NCBI GenBank assembly: GCA_032988165.1
Contig: JANTQF010000029.1
Coordinates: 124,001-188,000, forward strand
DNA length: 64,000 nt
Source of the DNA: Emmonsiellopsis sp. PD_33
Lineage: Eukaryota; Ascomycota; Eurotiomycetes; Onygenales; Ajellomycetaceae
Reading direction: 5' to 3'
Below the pieces are notes generated by a model. That model saw only the letters and a program-made list of their open reading frames with translations, was not told where the DNA came from and did no database searches. Of the stretch, positions 1 through 12,144 are shown one piece after another (position 1 is the stretch's first letter; every line of letters starts with the position of its first letter). A program made the translations under genes and the position numbers.

Positions 1-1478
1 GGTTTCAAAGTTACAGCCTGGATGGTTGCATTTGAAGGGCTTTTCGCCAGTGTGTGTTCGCATGTGCGTTTCTAGTTGTTGTTAATTAGAATAAGTCCGA
101 TCGTTTTAGAGAGGTAACACTCACTCAATTCGCTACTATCCGTAAACGATTTTTGGCACATTTTGCAAGTGTATGGCTTCTCCCCGCGATGACTCCTCTC
201 GTGCCTTTCTAACGTTGCCTGCCTGGCAAACGGCTTCCTACAAACTGAACACTGGAAGCCTTTGTCTAAATCGGATTAAGCGGTTAGTCTATGCGCAAGC
301 CAGAAATTGGCATTAAGAGTGAGTAACAACGTACGGTTACTGTGCGTCAGAAAGTGTCCCTGGAGTTTAGATTTCTGCGAGAACGGTTCATCGGGTCGAT
401 GGCAGCCTTCCCAACTGCAGTAGTAACCATGGCCCTGGGATCCCTCCATGGTTCCAACATGGTTTTGGATTAAATGGTCTTGAAGCTGTCCCGCATCAGA
501 AAACGAAGCCCCACATATCGTACTCCCTGTCTTGTTCTTTAATCGACATTTGCAAATGTGTAGCTCCCCGACGGGCCCCAGCTCGGGACTAGTTAGGGCT
601 GATGTAACGTCTTTAGGTGGCGGACTCGAGAACGGGCTTGATTTTGGGTGTACCGAGTCTAAACCTGACGAAGTAGGACGGCTGGAATGGTGTGATATTT
701 GAGAGAGGTCTTTGTGGACGTGGTCAGGTAAGATGTCGCACGGTAGCTTGAAAATGCCGTCGAGTTGGGCGTATCGGTTGTGGAATTGAGGGTAGGACTC
801 CATTGGTATGAAGCCGAGAAATTCATCGGGGTTGCAGTCTGAAAAAACAGGGCCAAAATGGGATTGGTGGTTACAGTCGTCGAGTGTCGGACACAGGTCA
901 AGAGGATGGTTCATATTTGGGTCAGACGATCCTGACGGACCCGATATTGCTGACTGATCGAATGAACAGCCATGACCGTGGTGATGGGTCTGGTATCCAT
1001 AGTTCCTTGTCCCTATCGATGTTTCTGACGTGAAAAAATCGTTTATCGAATGCATATTGTGGAAAGTGTTGGATCCGTCGTTGTGTTGGGTATGAAAAGA
1101 TTGAAAAGTTGAAGGGTTTGTGTCGGGTACGAAATGTTCTGTATTCCAATTGAAGCAGCCGTCTTGGTTCAGGAAATCACAGATATCATTATCAATATCA
1201 GCATGGCCCTCACTGATGCAGTTTTTGTCGAAGCAAACCGGAGCCACCCCTTGACATTCCTGCTCGTCGCAGTGTATTTCTGAACAGACTGTCGAGGCAT
1301 TACAGGCAACGAAACCGTCGCAGACGGACGAGCACTCAACAGAACAGTCATCTCCAGTACAACAAGGGTCTGTTATTGGACAAGGGGTGTAGACGGGACA
1401 GTGGTCTGAATGGGAAGCCCCCCAGCAGGCAGAGGGGTCGATGCAGGCTGGCTCGGACGCGGGGTTTTCGGAGGCCAT
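1..1478 (-). CDS. C2H2 zinc-finger transcription factor, Zap1-like (3' end outside window)
   Basis: Nuclear DNA-binding regulator, partial. Exons read on the minus strand are 1478-335, 265-125 and 71-1, with introns 334-266 and 124-72; phases match and the gene continues past base 1. The N-terminal part (roughly residues 10-100) is unusually cysteine-rich, with many CxxxC-type spacings. The middle is Ser/Pro/His-rich. The C-terminal part holds successive C2H2 units with TGEKPF- and RGEKPY-type linkers, preceded by a CSWEGC finger, the layout of the Zap1/ZafA group that responds to zinc. The start used is the Met at 1478; a Met at 1514 is also in frame and adds 12 residues. Assignment as a zinc-finger regulator is firm. 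The Zap1 name rests on finger layout and the Cys-rich N-terminus and is only probable. Upstream it faces the small gene at 2363. Confidence 0.8.
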
Positions 1479-1514
1479 GTTGACGGGTGTCGGGTGGTAT
1501 TTAAGGCCACACAA

Positions 1515-2362
1515 TCTACCTATGCGCAGGTGCTATGGCATATATTAAAGCTACCGGCAAATAGGAGCCCAATAAGCATGGATTGTGAGAGGTGGATGCT
1601 GGGTCCCGGAAAATGCGTCTGTGTGTCCTGGAGGAGGCGCAAAGCTGTCAGCAAAACACGAAAAGCGGCAGTGTGTTACCCACCAGCAGAGATGTCTTCA
1701 TAGCACGAACCCACCGTGGCCTGGCAGCTGTAGCGATCGAGAAGAAAACCGAGCAAGATCGTGCCAGGCGAGGGGCGGAGGCGGAGTTGGCGGGCGCGAG
1801 AAAGCGCATTGGGGACCTTGGGGGCGATGCTCCAGTAACAAATGGCGGATTAGTTACAGAGTGAGATAGCGAACGAGCGAGCGGCAGAGAGAAAAGAGAC
1901 GGCGGCCACTTAGCCAGACGACGAGGGCTCAAATCAAGCAGCGCCGACTGAAGCCACCCACGCGGGTATCTTAGCTGTCATGTCATCGATGCAGTTCAGC
2001 AGCAGAATCTTGGAAGAAGGCTGAGATGCACGGTGATGTCGACCTGCCTGTGCACGTGACTAGCCCTAAGCCCTAACTCCCAGGTAGGCAAGCCCTAATC
2101 AGCTTTGGCTTCTCCGGCTGCAACCATCATCAACGCTGTCCAGACAAGGGGATGCGGACATATATACGGAATTATACCCTCACCTCTCCGCTTTATTCAC
2201 AGGCACAGGAAGCGCTTCATCCGCCTCCATCCCCATCCTTCCAACCCCGTCACCAACCACCCCATCCCCCGCATGCGCTCTGTCCCGAAACCCTTCCCCG
2301 CAATCATACCGATAACAACCCCCAACCCACCCCTCAATTGATCGATACTACCTACACCAGCC
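1515..2362. other. Divergent intergenic region with CCCTAA (telobox-like) motifs
   Basis: Shared upstream region of two divergent genes. It contains two adjacent CCCTAA units at about 2064-2077 and a third at about 2093-2098, which resemble telobox promoter elements or very short interstitial telomere repeats. Open frames here are low-complexity and show no recognisable domain. Confidence 0.4.
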
Positions 2363-2860
2363 ATGGGAAACATCTGCTCAAAATCAGCCAACAAATCCGA
2401 CCCCTTCTCGCAGCCAGGCCGCGTCCTCGGTTCCGCTCCTACCCCCTCCTCCCAACCACCCCGCGCCGCAGTCCCGCCAAAAGTCAACGCCGCAAGAACA
2501 ACCCCCGGAAGGACGTTAGGAGGGTCCCAGGCACCAGGACCAGTGGAGGGGGCGCGAAGTGCGGCTGCGCAGGCTGCTGAGGTTAGTTCTCTCACATCTC
2601 ATATACCGAAACCCTCACGGGGGAGGGGGGGTGGTAGAGAAGCAATATATGTATGAATGTACCTTTACTAACCAGCACAACCGAATTTCCAGGAACGGGA
2701 CCGAGCCGCGAAACAGGCCGCAGCATCCAAGAAGAAGGGCAAGCTAGGCTCGCAACTTGCCGCGCAGCAAGCGCAGTCGCACAAGGAGATCCTAACTGAG
2801 GCGTCTCGCATGGAGAGGGCGGCGAGGGAGGCGGATGAGGAGAGGAGGAGGTGGGATTGA
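2363..2860 (+). CDS. Small protein with N-terminal myristoylation/palmitoylation signal, 128 aa
   Basis: Exons 2363-2581 and 2693-2860, intron 2582-2692 (GTTAGT...CCAG), giving 128 residues. The protein begins MGNICSK: Gly2 with Ser6 fits an N-myristoylation signal and Cys5 could be palmitoylated, so attachment to a membrane is likely. The first half is Pro/Ala/Gly-rich and unstructured-looking. The second half is strongly charged and Ala/Lys/Gln/Glu-rich (ERDRAAKQAAASKKK onward), predicted helix or coiled coil, ending in Arg-rich ERRRWD. I recognise it as a conserved fungal type of small protein, but I know no function for it. The exon-2 charge pattern and intact phase support the splice. 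Confidence 0.75.
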
Positions 2861-4842
2861 TATTATTGCTATTGATTGATTGATTGATTGATTGACATCT
2901 AGGTGCTGGCGCTTTGATTTTTGTTCGTTTGCGGGGTTCTTTTTCCAGTGTTACCTTTCTTAGGAGTTCTATGTTTTCTGCTTCGACTCGTACGATTGTG
3001 TCACGAGGCTGGGATGTACCGTACATATATACATTAATACTCCCATTTGTTTTGTTAGGGTTATTGCTTGGATGATTTCTTGGGCGAGTTGTGTTTCGCA
3101 TATCTAATGCATAGGCATATATTCATTTCCCCCGACTGTCGCACCTCATGCATGTCCCATCTATGTATTGAGACGACACGAATCTGCATCTGATGCACAT
3201 GGCGAAGGCGCAGCAGGCGGACATGACATCAAGTTCCTAACGATTTCACGATGCTTCCTTCATACCTTTGGTATAATTGAATATGGCATTTACCGCCATG
3301 GATAGTAGTTCCTTAGATAGCTAATGTATGTACATGTACATGTCCGTCCATTAGCTTCCCCTCTCTATCTATCTGGCTACCTGTCCACCACCATGCATAC
3401 GTACGTTGGCGTAGGATAAGAAAAGAATCGCTTGGATAGTATGCCCAGCCTACCTACCTACCTATTCATAGCCAAAACTGATATTCCTTTTTCCCAGGTA
3501 TATTCTTTCAAATGTCGCTTTACAAGTCGAGGGTTGTTTGGAGATTGATTGATCCATGTAACGCGACCTACGTCCACCTCCATCCACATACCCCCAGGAA
3601 CAAATCTTGCGGGTTTGGAAGGAAACCAAGATAAATAAAATGCCCGCTTTTAATTCCTCTTTATTCTTTCTCAATTCTAACACACATACAGACACATAAC
3701 GCACAAACACATACTGTCTTTAACCCCCATTGCATTGGTATCACTTCCAAGGTTTGCTTGCTTGCTTGCTTGCACTGTTCGATTCGCCTCGATCGAACCA
3801 AAACCCCAACCCAACCAGGCCAAACCTAACCTAGCCCAACCTAACCTAACCTAACCCATCCTACCAGCCAGTCCAGTCCAGTCCAGTCCGGACAAAGACT
3901 GATTCCCTATTTCATTCATTAGATAACCTTGACCCTTTCCCCCTCCAACTTTCCCACCCCCATGTTTCGTTTTGTTAGATGAAAAAGCGCAGACAGATAT
4001 AGGCAGGTAGACCACAAACCACCACACATGTGGTAGGGTGTGTATGATAAAGGAGAAGTGGGGATAGAAATAGAAAAAAGCAAAAAAAAAAAAGGGAGAA
4101 GCGAGGAAGAGATAGGAAATAAACAGAGAATGGTTGGGGTGTGGGTTTTTTCCACGATAGTGGGAACTGAGCGAGCTGGATAGCAATGACTTCGACTGGG
4201 CCTGCTGCGCCGGATAGAGAGGAAAGGAGGATAAAATGAAATGAAGCTGAAATAGTTGGATAGCGAACGATGGTTGTGGGTGGGATACTATATACTGACT
4301 GCCAGGCCGGGTGGACTTGAAAGAGGAGGAAATAATCAAAGAAGGAAAAGAATGGAAAAAGAAAAAGGTTGGCTGATGGGTATTAATGATACAAAGAAGT
4401 GAAAAAAAAGACGAAATAAAACCAAGATAAAGGTGGAGCTTTGTTAAGAGAGGGCGGAAACGAAAAAAAATGAGACGATATAAGAATGCGGTTGCAGTCA
4501 AAACATAAGAAGCCCTCGTGAGTCTAAACCGGGTTCTGTATGATGAAAATTAGGAAGATATCGAATGAGATATTAATCCACGTGCTTGACTGAATAAGTG
4601 TGGCGCTAGACGAGTGCGGTAGGTAGGTTCGGATACAAGTGTGGGTTTGAGTGTCGAGATTCGTGGGGAAATTATGAGTATATGGAAGACGAAACGGATT
4701 TTCAGGCGGAATGATATGATGGTTGAGCACAAGGGAAATGACAAAAGATGAGAAGGGCTGGCAGGATAGGTAGTATTACCGCCGGGGTTGTGGAATTTGA
4801 CGCATAACCGATATTAACTCCATCCTATAAGATACCTCAGAA
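2861..4842. other. Convergent 3' intergenic region with microsatellites
   Basis: Lies between two converging genes and probably holds their 3' UTRs. Simple repeats seen: ATTG repeats around 2867-2895, GCTTGCTTGC repeats around 3756-3772, AACCT repeats around 3820-3857, CAGTC repeats around 3870-3890 and an A-run near 4081-4093. Open frames on the minus strand (for example 3851-4501) are Phe/Ser/Leu/Pro low-complexity and look like UTR or spacer. Confidence 0.5.
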
Positions 4843-7011
4843 CTATTTATGGACCCCAAGATTCAGCCAGCTCATGTCCGAAGTCATATTCTTCTGACCC
4901 TGTTTGTTGGGTTGAAGAGGAGCAGGGGGGGCGTTGGTAGGCCACTGTGTCAATGGGCGCTCAGGCTTCGCGGTAACGTTTGAAGGGGCGTATACGCTGC
5001 TAGAGTAGGTGCTGCTTGCGACTCGTTCGTTCTCAAAATGACTTCCGATGGGAGCCCAGGTACTTTCGTTGATACTTGCTGGTACTCCAGATGAAAAAGC
5101 ATCAACTTTGTCATCTTCATAATCGTCGGAGGCGATGCTCAAGGAATCTCCGCTGGAGATTTTGGCCCTCATCCCTTGTTGTATGACGAGGTTATCTCCG
5201 AGTCGAGGAGGGGTCTCTGTGCTTGGGCTGCCAGATACGACACGACCAACTGATTGGGGTTTGGCGAGCTGGCCAAGGTTGATGGGGGCGCCATCAGAAG
5301 AAATCGTGGGCCATCCGCTGTTTCTATAGTCGGATTTTGACTCTAGGGATGAAAGGGATGATCTTGGAGATCCTCTGCCGACGTGCGGCTCATTGTCACT
5401 CTGGAAATATTTGCTCCAACCTTCATCAGTGCGACGGTCGCCCCGGATCGATTCATCATCGCCAGGAAGTGGTGATTCGCCGGGCAGGTTATTTGTTTGG
5501 ATTTGTCGAAGGGGACTCCGGCCCTTTTCTTTGTCCAGAGCACTGAATGCCGGCGGCGGGCGGTTAGGGGAAACGGGCTTGGATGGTTTGTCATCGAACT
5601 GTCCAGCCATCATCGCCCAGGAATCAGTCGAGGGCACGGGCCCTCTTGCCATTGGCTGTACGGAGCGAGTGAGTGGTTCCATGCCTTGGTCCTGGAAGCT
5701 TAGCCGGTTCTTATCCTCTGGGTAGCCTTCTTTACCGCGCTTCATGTACCGATTGCGTCTCTTTCTCCAGCCGATAAGGAGAAGAATAATAATGAGGAGC
5801 GCAGCGAAACCCAGAATGGCCCCAAGTGTTGCGCCAACGATGGTCAAAGTCCGCCTATTTGAAGAACCACCATCAAGAGGCGATGCCAGAGCGGTGGTTG
5901 AAGGGGTAGGCGTGAATGTAGGTTCCAGCGTGGCGGATGAAGCGAACTCCGTGGAAGTGGCGGTAGCACTGCTAGTGGTGGCTATGGTAGAGGTTTTGGA
6001 TTTCTTATCATCTCCAAGGAATAGCTGATCTGTATCGACCCAGCTATTCTTAGCCTGATTGAAGATAGCAACGGGTTCCTTCTTGCTTCCTCCAGAAATG
6101 ACAACTTTTCCGTTACCATCCTGGGCAAGCGAAAAGCCGCGTCGAGTGGCGGTTGGCGCGTTCTTGTTGTTATACTTCGGGAAGTCAGATAGAATGATGT
6201 CCCGTTTCTGCCTCTTCGCAGGGGGACTACTGCTACCGCCGATTTCCTCGCCGGGGCCAGCAGGAACACCACCTGCCCGTAGAACCACATATCGCGTCAC
6301 TGTGTTGGGCGACTTGCTAAAATCGAAAACTTCGAGCACCTTGCTACCGTCAGCGCCGCTAAGTAGGGCACATTGAACCTGTGATCTGTCGGGCAGCGGC
6401 TTGATCAATGGGACGCCAGTGTCCCGCCATCCTTCTGCCTTGCTGAAGGTGAACATTCTAGTGTTTTCATCACCGCCTCCGACCATCAAAGCCGAGTCTT
6501 CGCGCCATGGTAGTAACAAAGGGCCGACGGTAGGCACAACATCTGAATTGAAGGACTGAGCAACATATGGAGGAGCGGCGGAGATAAGGTAGGTCTGGGT
6601 AGAAGGTTGGAGACTTCCGTTCTGGTCACCTGCAAAGACCAATATGGACGAAGAGGCGGTGATGTAGGCAGCGGCATGGTGGACACGGTTTCTGAAATCA
6701 CGATTGCCATCAGAAAGAACCAATGGCATCCATTTTTTGTTTTTAAAGGAGTATAGCTGGACACCACTATAGGTGTCAGAACCGCCTATTCCACCAACCA
6801 CGTAGATACCGGGGTCGTTCGGATTGCCGTCTACACCTCCTTTTACGCAGACTGCGCCGCTGACGGATTCGCCCATGGGAAGCTTTGACCACTCTCCATC
6901 GAGTTTCAACGGCAACGACAGGAAGGCGTCAGGCGTATAGACATAAAGAGTATCGTCGTGGATCACTGAACAATGACCACTGAGGTCGACAGGGGGTTTA
7001 GGAAGAGACAT
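4843..7011 (-). CDS. Kelch-like single-pass membrane protein, 722 aa
   Basis: Single-exon gene of 722 residues. Residues about 1-340 contain kelch-like blades with short YVVGG-type turns (IYVVGGIGG, VVISGGS). They are followed by a Ser/Thr-rich linker (about 340-385), one hydrophobic segment at about 388-412 running into WRKRRN, and a long Ser/Pro-rich tail (413-722). This suggests a beta-propeller on one side of a membrane and a disordered, probably phosphorylated tail on the other. I see no classical N-terminal signal peptide, so topology would have to be set by the internal segment. Homologues of this architecture are common in Eurotiales and Onygenales, with no function known to me. The Met at 7011 is the first in frame. 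Confidence 0.8.
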   Translation of the reverse strand: MSLPKPPVDLSGHCSVIHDDTLYVYTPDAFLSLPLKLDGEWSKLPMGESVSGAVCVKGGVDGNPNDPGIYVVGGIGGSDTYSGVQLYSFKNKKWMPLVLSDGNRDFRNRVHHAAAYITASSSILVFAGDQNGSLQPSTQTYLISAAPPYVAQSFNSDVVPTVGPLLLPWREDSALMVGGGDENTRMFTFSKAEGWRDTGVPLIKPLPDRSQVQCALLSGADGSKVLEVFDFSKSPNTVTRYVVLRAGGVPAGPGEEIGGSSSPPAKRQKRDIILSDFPKYNNKNAPTATRRGFSLAQDGNGKVVISGGSKKEPVAIFNQAKNSWVDTDQLFLGDDKKSKTSTIATTSSATATSTEFASSATLEPTFTPTPSTTALASPLDGGSSNRRTLTIVGATLGAILGFAALLIIILLLIGWRKRRNRYMKRGKEGYPEDKNRLSFQDQGMEPLTRSVQPMARGPVPSTDSWAMMAGQFDDKPSKPVSPNRPPPAFSALDKEKGRSPLRQIQTNNLPGESPLPGDDESIRGDRRTDEGWSKYFQSDNEPHVGRGSPRSSLSSLESKSDYRNSGWPTISSDGAPINLGQLAKPQSVGRVVSGSPSTETPPRLGDNLVIQQGMRAKISSGDSLSIASDDYEDDKVDAFSSGVPASINESTWAPIGSHFENERVASSTYSSSVYAPSNVTAKPERPLTQWPTNAPPAPLQPNKQGQKNMTSDMSWLNLGVHK

Positions 7012-10000
7012 TTTCGCGGAACAGGGTATATCGAGGAAATCACCAACACCGGGACACGGAGGATGGAGGACGGAGGAGTGCGGAGGAAGGGTTACTCAGT
7101 GAGTAAACAAAGCGTTGCTAAAGGGAGCCTAAGATCCGATGCCACTATCAAAGCGTATTATCTCATGGTGTAGAAACTGGTCCAGGGTGTCGTAAATCGT
7201 TCGTTGGTTGAAAGGTTTTCGATAATGGAGTCCAGCCAGGTTGTCCCAAAGCAAAAACGCCTTTCAATGCACAAGGACAACTGATGGTCCCAATCCAAGA
7301 AAATGCAGGATGCAATCCAGCACCGGAGTCGAGCTATATCACCTTCACCTTAACAACAATGCTTCATCCCAACAGCGAAGCAACGATGATGGAGCGCGGG
7401 ATGCATCCAGCCAACCCAGTGCGAGATAGTGAGCGTATGTATATCCCCTTTCAGTCCAACCAACAACCAACACAACAATCAACACAGGCACTCAATGGTG
7501 TTTTTGACAGCAGGATCCGGATGCGAAGTCGACCTAGAACAGAATTCTGCAGGCGCAGAGGTATTTTCAGGATTGGGGGTGGCTGAGAGGGAGTCGAGAT
7601 GGGATCGATGGGGCGAGGGCGAGCAGGGCGTTCAGGGGGGAGGGGGGGAGATCATCAACAGCAAAGTAGCCAGACTGGGTATCTCAAACCAGCAGAGAGG
7701 GATATCAGAAGGGAACGAGAGAGCGATGGGGGGGGTTCAAAGGAATGGAAGAGCCACCAAGCAGGCCAGCAGACGCCAGAAACAACAGTCGAAGGGAGAG
7801 ACGGGGAGAGAGAGGAGGAGGTGAGGTTGGGATGAGGCGAAGAAACAGACGGCTGCGATGTTTGGGGGCTTGTCGGTTTTGAAACGCCCGGCCCGTAATC
7901 TATCCCAGGGGCTGTATTTCTGGCGGGCTTGGCGGTATTGGCGGTATTGGCCGTATGTATTGACGGCCCCCGCTGCGTTCCTGGATCCCCCAAAATTCAA
8001 ATCTCACGCCCACGCCAATGGCAGCGCTGCCCTGGCGTGGCGGAGGCTGATGCTTTTGCTGGTGAGTCTGGGGCCGCACCAGAAGAAGTCGACATGACAG
8101 GCGTGACGAATGTTTACTCTCCCCTCCTCCAATCTATCCCAAGCCCATGCCAGTTCCGCTGATACATACAGAGGGCGGCCGAATCCACCGCCAGCGTCTT
8201 GCGGGTCAGGGTTACATGCGGTCATCTTACAGGCCTGTATGGTCCCGTACAGCCCGCCGGGGTCAGGCCATCGCCCAGGCCCCGTACCAGGTACATGTGC
8301 CCGTGGGGTGGTTCTGCGGGCGGGGCAGGTCCCTGGTACCTCGAGCCCTGCTGCGGACAGCCCGTGGAGCACGGCGTGACGCGGTAATTACAGGCTGAAC
8401 CAGTGTTCGAAACAGAACACGGCACATCAGCAGATGTTTCCAGCCAATCACACCGGCCCATTGCGGCTGCAGCCGAGGACTCCTCCTTTCCCCTTTGTTG
8501 CATTCTGTGTCTGTCCAGCCTGCACACGGCCTGCATGCATCACGATTAACGACGCAGAGTTTTGACGTAATACACAGACGCTGGCCGAATCTTCGTCGAT
8601 GAGCAAACACTCCCACCCGCGAGAAACGCCATCCCAAGGGTCCCAGGTCTACTTTAATATCGAAAGGAGAGGGGGGAAGCTCGACAGAGCATGGTGCTTA
8701 ATCCTAGTCCTTCAGGGCAGATCCTCATCTCGAGGTTTGGTGTATTTCTCGAATCGCAGCTCGCCATTCATTCTGTTCTCTCATCGACATCGACCCATGA
8801 AGCTGGGGGATAATAATAAATCACCCCGCAAATAGGGAAACCAGAACAGACGAGGAAGAAGAAACTACCTTCCATATCCACCCTCCTCTCCTCGATTCGA
8901 AGAAAAGAACAGACCAAAAGAATAAAAACACATGCAAATGGGCAGATCATAGGGTGTACGTACATATGTGAACCTGCCGCGGAGAACTTCCTTTCAAAAG
9001 AAAAAGAAGCAGAAGGAATGAATAGTAGCTATCAATTGTTGACTGACCGGCCACTGGTTGGGAATCAAACGCTGTACGACAGTTCCCATTCCCTCCTGTC
9101 GTGCATAACCAAACAGCCATTTTCAATCAACTAACCAACCAACCAACCCTGCGCCTCAGCTGGGGACAAACAAATCTTATTAACCTTCCCTAGCCAAGTA
9201 ACTCCGTGCTGAGTTACTGATTTGCGAGGAGCAAGTATGGAGGGCGCGGCGTGGTGCCCATGACATCACAACATTCTGTCCCATCCTGCCGTCCTGTGGT
9301 AGGGCTGCTGCACACAATTGACCATACCCTTTTTTTTTTCACTGTGAAACAGGGCAAGTGTTCATTATATTTGTTTCATAGGTGAAAAGGCGGGCCATGA
9401 AACTATATAGGTTATTAATGAACATGGATGGTGGTAATTTTCCCCCAACCCCCCCCTTTTTGTTTTGATAACTACTGTTTCGCTCGTGATAGTCAACCAA
9501 ATGTCCAGCTATTTATTCTTTCATTCTTCAAAATATTGATTGGCAGCAGCTCTTCACTTTTTATATAACTAATTTTCACCTGCCCATTTCTGACACTCTC
9601 ATATAGCCCCTCCATCCACCCACCAACATCATACATGTGAACATTGTAATGACATGTCATGATCAAGGAATATAGCATGGCCATGGTATTCCATACTTCC
9701 TTCCAGGCGCCACAGCGGCGTAGAATCCCTCCTCCATTTTGATACTTCTGCCACTACATAACTTGCCATCATGGCTTCACAATAGTCAGCAGTTCCCCTT
9801 GAATGACCTTCAGTCATGAAGAGTGCTCCGCTCGAGACTGGCTGGTTTGGGATCTGTTGCATAGAGTGCGAAAAGATGTCCCTCGTCCAAATACTTGTGG
9901 AAGGAGTATTTATATCGGGGCCACCTTGTAGGAGAAATCTTGGCCGTCTCCAAGTGGAGTGTACATGTTGATTGATATCCCTTGCTCTGGGTGTTGATTC

Positions 10001-10185
10001 TCTCCAAAAGTTTCGACATGGCTAGATCCTGCAAGCAGCTCTGTGATCTGCGCAGGCAGACTTAGCCCGCCATAGGTGTTGAGCAGCGAACAGCTTTATT
10101 CCCATCCAACGATTGCATAGCTCCCTAGATACGTTTCCACGTTCTCTAGTGACAAGATTAACTTCAGGCATGTTGAGGCCATGGG
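7012..10185. other. Long intergenic region, no supported gene
   Basis: About 3.2 kb upstream of the kelch-like gene and downstream of the HNH gene. It contains a GC-rich stretch at about 8200-8400, an A/G-rich purine stretch at about 7600-7830 and a T-run near 9330. Open frames are short and of mixed low-complexity composition. I see no domain, TE coding sequence or RNA gene. A long 5' leader or non-coding transcript of the kelch-like gene is possible. Confidence 0.45.
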
Positions 10186-11502
10186 CTACCCACACACTCT
10201 TTGCCACAAAGCTATCTCCAACACCCGTGACACATCTGACCTGCCTGAAGTATCGAGGGATCCATGACCTTCATATGTCTTGACATCTTCCCATTCCCTA
10301 GTTAGATTTTCAATGACTTGTCCCATTCCGGAGGCATTCAAGATCTCCGCGATTCTATGGTGACAATCAAGAATCACCGGTGAGGGTAGATCCACGTCCT
10401 CAGCACCAATGCCTTGTTGCATAGTTACAATTCCGTCTGTTGGTACAAAGGGGAGGAGGTCAGAAGGAAAGAGGCGGAATGTTTTAAATATATAGACATG
10501 AGGGGTTTCCTGGCCATAGTTCATTAGTAACGTAGATTTATCCAGATTCGAAGTGATACATACTGTAGCAACAAACGCGCATCTGAACTTCCCAAATTCA
10601 CGGCGGATATGGCTTCTGAGCATTATGCCGTTTGAAGGATCATTGATATTCTCAACGGAAACCCCGACGCGTTTGATTGCAGGAAAATATCTGTATAGCA
10701 GCTCCCAAGCCTTAGTAACATTCATGAGCGAGGTCTACTTAAATCAGCATTGCTGCGTACTAGAAAGTGATAGATTTCATGGGAATACATACCGGATGAT
10801 CGTTCCACGAAGCATAAGCAGATGGGATTATGTGGGCAGCTTCTAGATCCCCAAATGGCACATCAGTCGGGCGGCCTAAATCCTCCCAGCGTTGGGTATC
10901 GATCCGCCTTGTTACCACGCATCTATAGTCATCGCGCTGGAGACATGTCTCTCGGAACTCATGATCGCGACCCTGTGATACTGGTAAGGACGAAGCAACA
11001 ACAACTTCTGCATTATTCTCCCTCTTTTCACGTGGAGAGCTAGACACTGATGCGTTCCCACTTGTGGCCTTCACTGTATTGCAGTTCACGTTAAACATTG
11101 CAAACAGAGGATTTTGCTTATGAACTTACTTGGGGACAGCAGACCACAGACTAAATTCCAAAATACAGTGTGAAGATCATCATCGCTGTCACTCTCTAAT
11201 ATATCCCGGGCAAACGATGTTTTGCCTTCATCTGGGAGCCACTCTAATAGTGCAAGAAGCGTAGGGATCACTTTGTCATCATTCTTGCGATCGGCCTGGG
11301 CGTATTTGTTTATTCTGTCTGTAGCTTGGCTGCCATGTCGTAGCACCTCCCGAGGCTCATCGCCAAGGGAAGTTGAAACGCGCCTCGTCCTAGATGATGG
11401 ATTTGATGTTGTCTCCTTGTTTTCTCGCTGGTGGCTCGCAAGCCGGATGGATTTTCTGGTAGGGGCCTTTGGCGAAGTCGGTGGTTTACGCTTAGGCGCC
11501 AT
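10186..11502 (-). CDS. HNH_2-domain protein (fungal HNH endonuclease family), 400 aa
   Basis: Exons 11502-11130, 11073-10793 and 10734-10186, giving 400 residues with all phases intact. The N-terminus is basic (KRKPPTSPKAPTRKSIR), which could serve nuclear targeting. The HNH_2 fold follows: DDYRCVVT opening, EAAHIIP giving the first His, NINDPSNGIML giving the Asn and LRSHIRREFGKF giving the last His, so the catalytic H-N-H set appears complete. This family is expanded in filamentous fungi and usually of unknown role. A relationship to metal-dependent nucleases is established for the fold; activity here is inference. Start chosen at 11502 (MAPKRK); a Met at 11574 is also in frame. A second member lies at 35805-37002. 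Confidence 0.8.
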
Positions 11503-11787
11503 TGATGAGATATCGAGGTTAAGGCTGGCCTGGACGTGTGGGGTGAAGGCTTGCAGTGAATGGGCGGGCCGCATTTATCCGGAACTCTCCTCAGCATGAC
11601 AGCAACTTCCTTTCGTGATAGAGAGAACGTTTTCGATACAGCTGGAGAAATCTATTATGTATCATTCTATACATATATACAAGAAAACCCATCAGAACCC
11701 ATCCAATGATCAAGTACTAGTATTAATCAAAAAAGCCACATTGTCCTCCATGATGGTCTGGTATATACATAAACCCCCCCTTTTTCT

Positions 11788-12144
11788 TTAATGCAACCCA
11801 CAATCAATCTTATAAGAATTAACCTTATTCTTCGCCGCCTTACTAAACGCCGGAAGATGCCAGCTCCCATACCCGCTATTCGCCATGCTATTCCCCGCAC
11901 AGTCGTCCTTGTTATACAGCCGCACCCGGCACTCGGTCACCCAGTGGCCAGAGTCCCAGTGCATGCTCTCGACCTGGTTCTTGTGGCGGGCCGCAAGGTT
12001 CCGGCAGGGTTGGCCCATGGTTCCCTCTCGGTCGTGGATTTCGCCCTTGTAGTTTTGGTTTTTGTAGAGTTGGAGATGCCAGGCGGAGGAGAGCGGGGCG
12101 GCGGCCAGGGCTAGGGTTGCGGTGAGGATGGTGGTGAGTTTCAT
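11788..12144 (-). CDS. Small secreted cysteine-containing protein, 118 aa
   Basis: Single exon, 118 residues. A clear signal peptide (MKLTTILTATLALAAAPLSSA) is followed by a mature domain of about 97 residues with four cysteines, enough for two disulfides. Repeated aromatic and Gly motifs (LYKNQNYKGEI early, VRLYNKDDC later) recall beta/gamma-crystallin-like strands, a fold found in several small secreted microbial proteins, but the match is weak. It probably acts outside the cell or at the wall. No membrane segment beyond the signal. The function is unknown to me. Confidence 0.75.
   Translation of the reverse strand: MKLTTILTATLALAAAPLSSAWHLQLYKNQNYKGEIHDREGTMGQPCRNLAARHKNQVESMHWDSGHWVTECRVRLYNKDDCAGNSMANSGYGSWHLPAFSKAAKNKVNSYKIDCGLH

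Noticed and set aside
3851..4501. 216-residue minus-strand open frame
   Set aside because: Phe/Ser/Leu low-complexity, no domain, overlaps the probable 3' UTR of the kelch-like gene.
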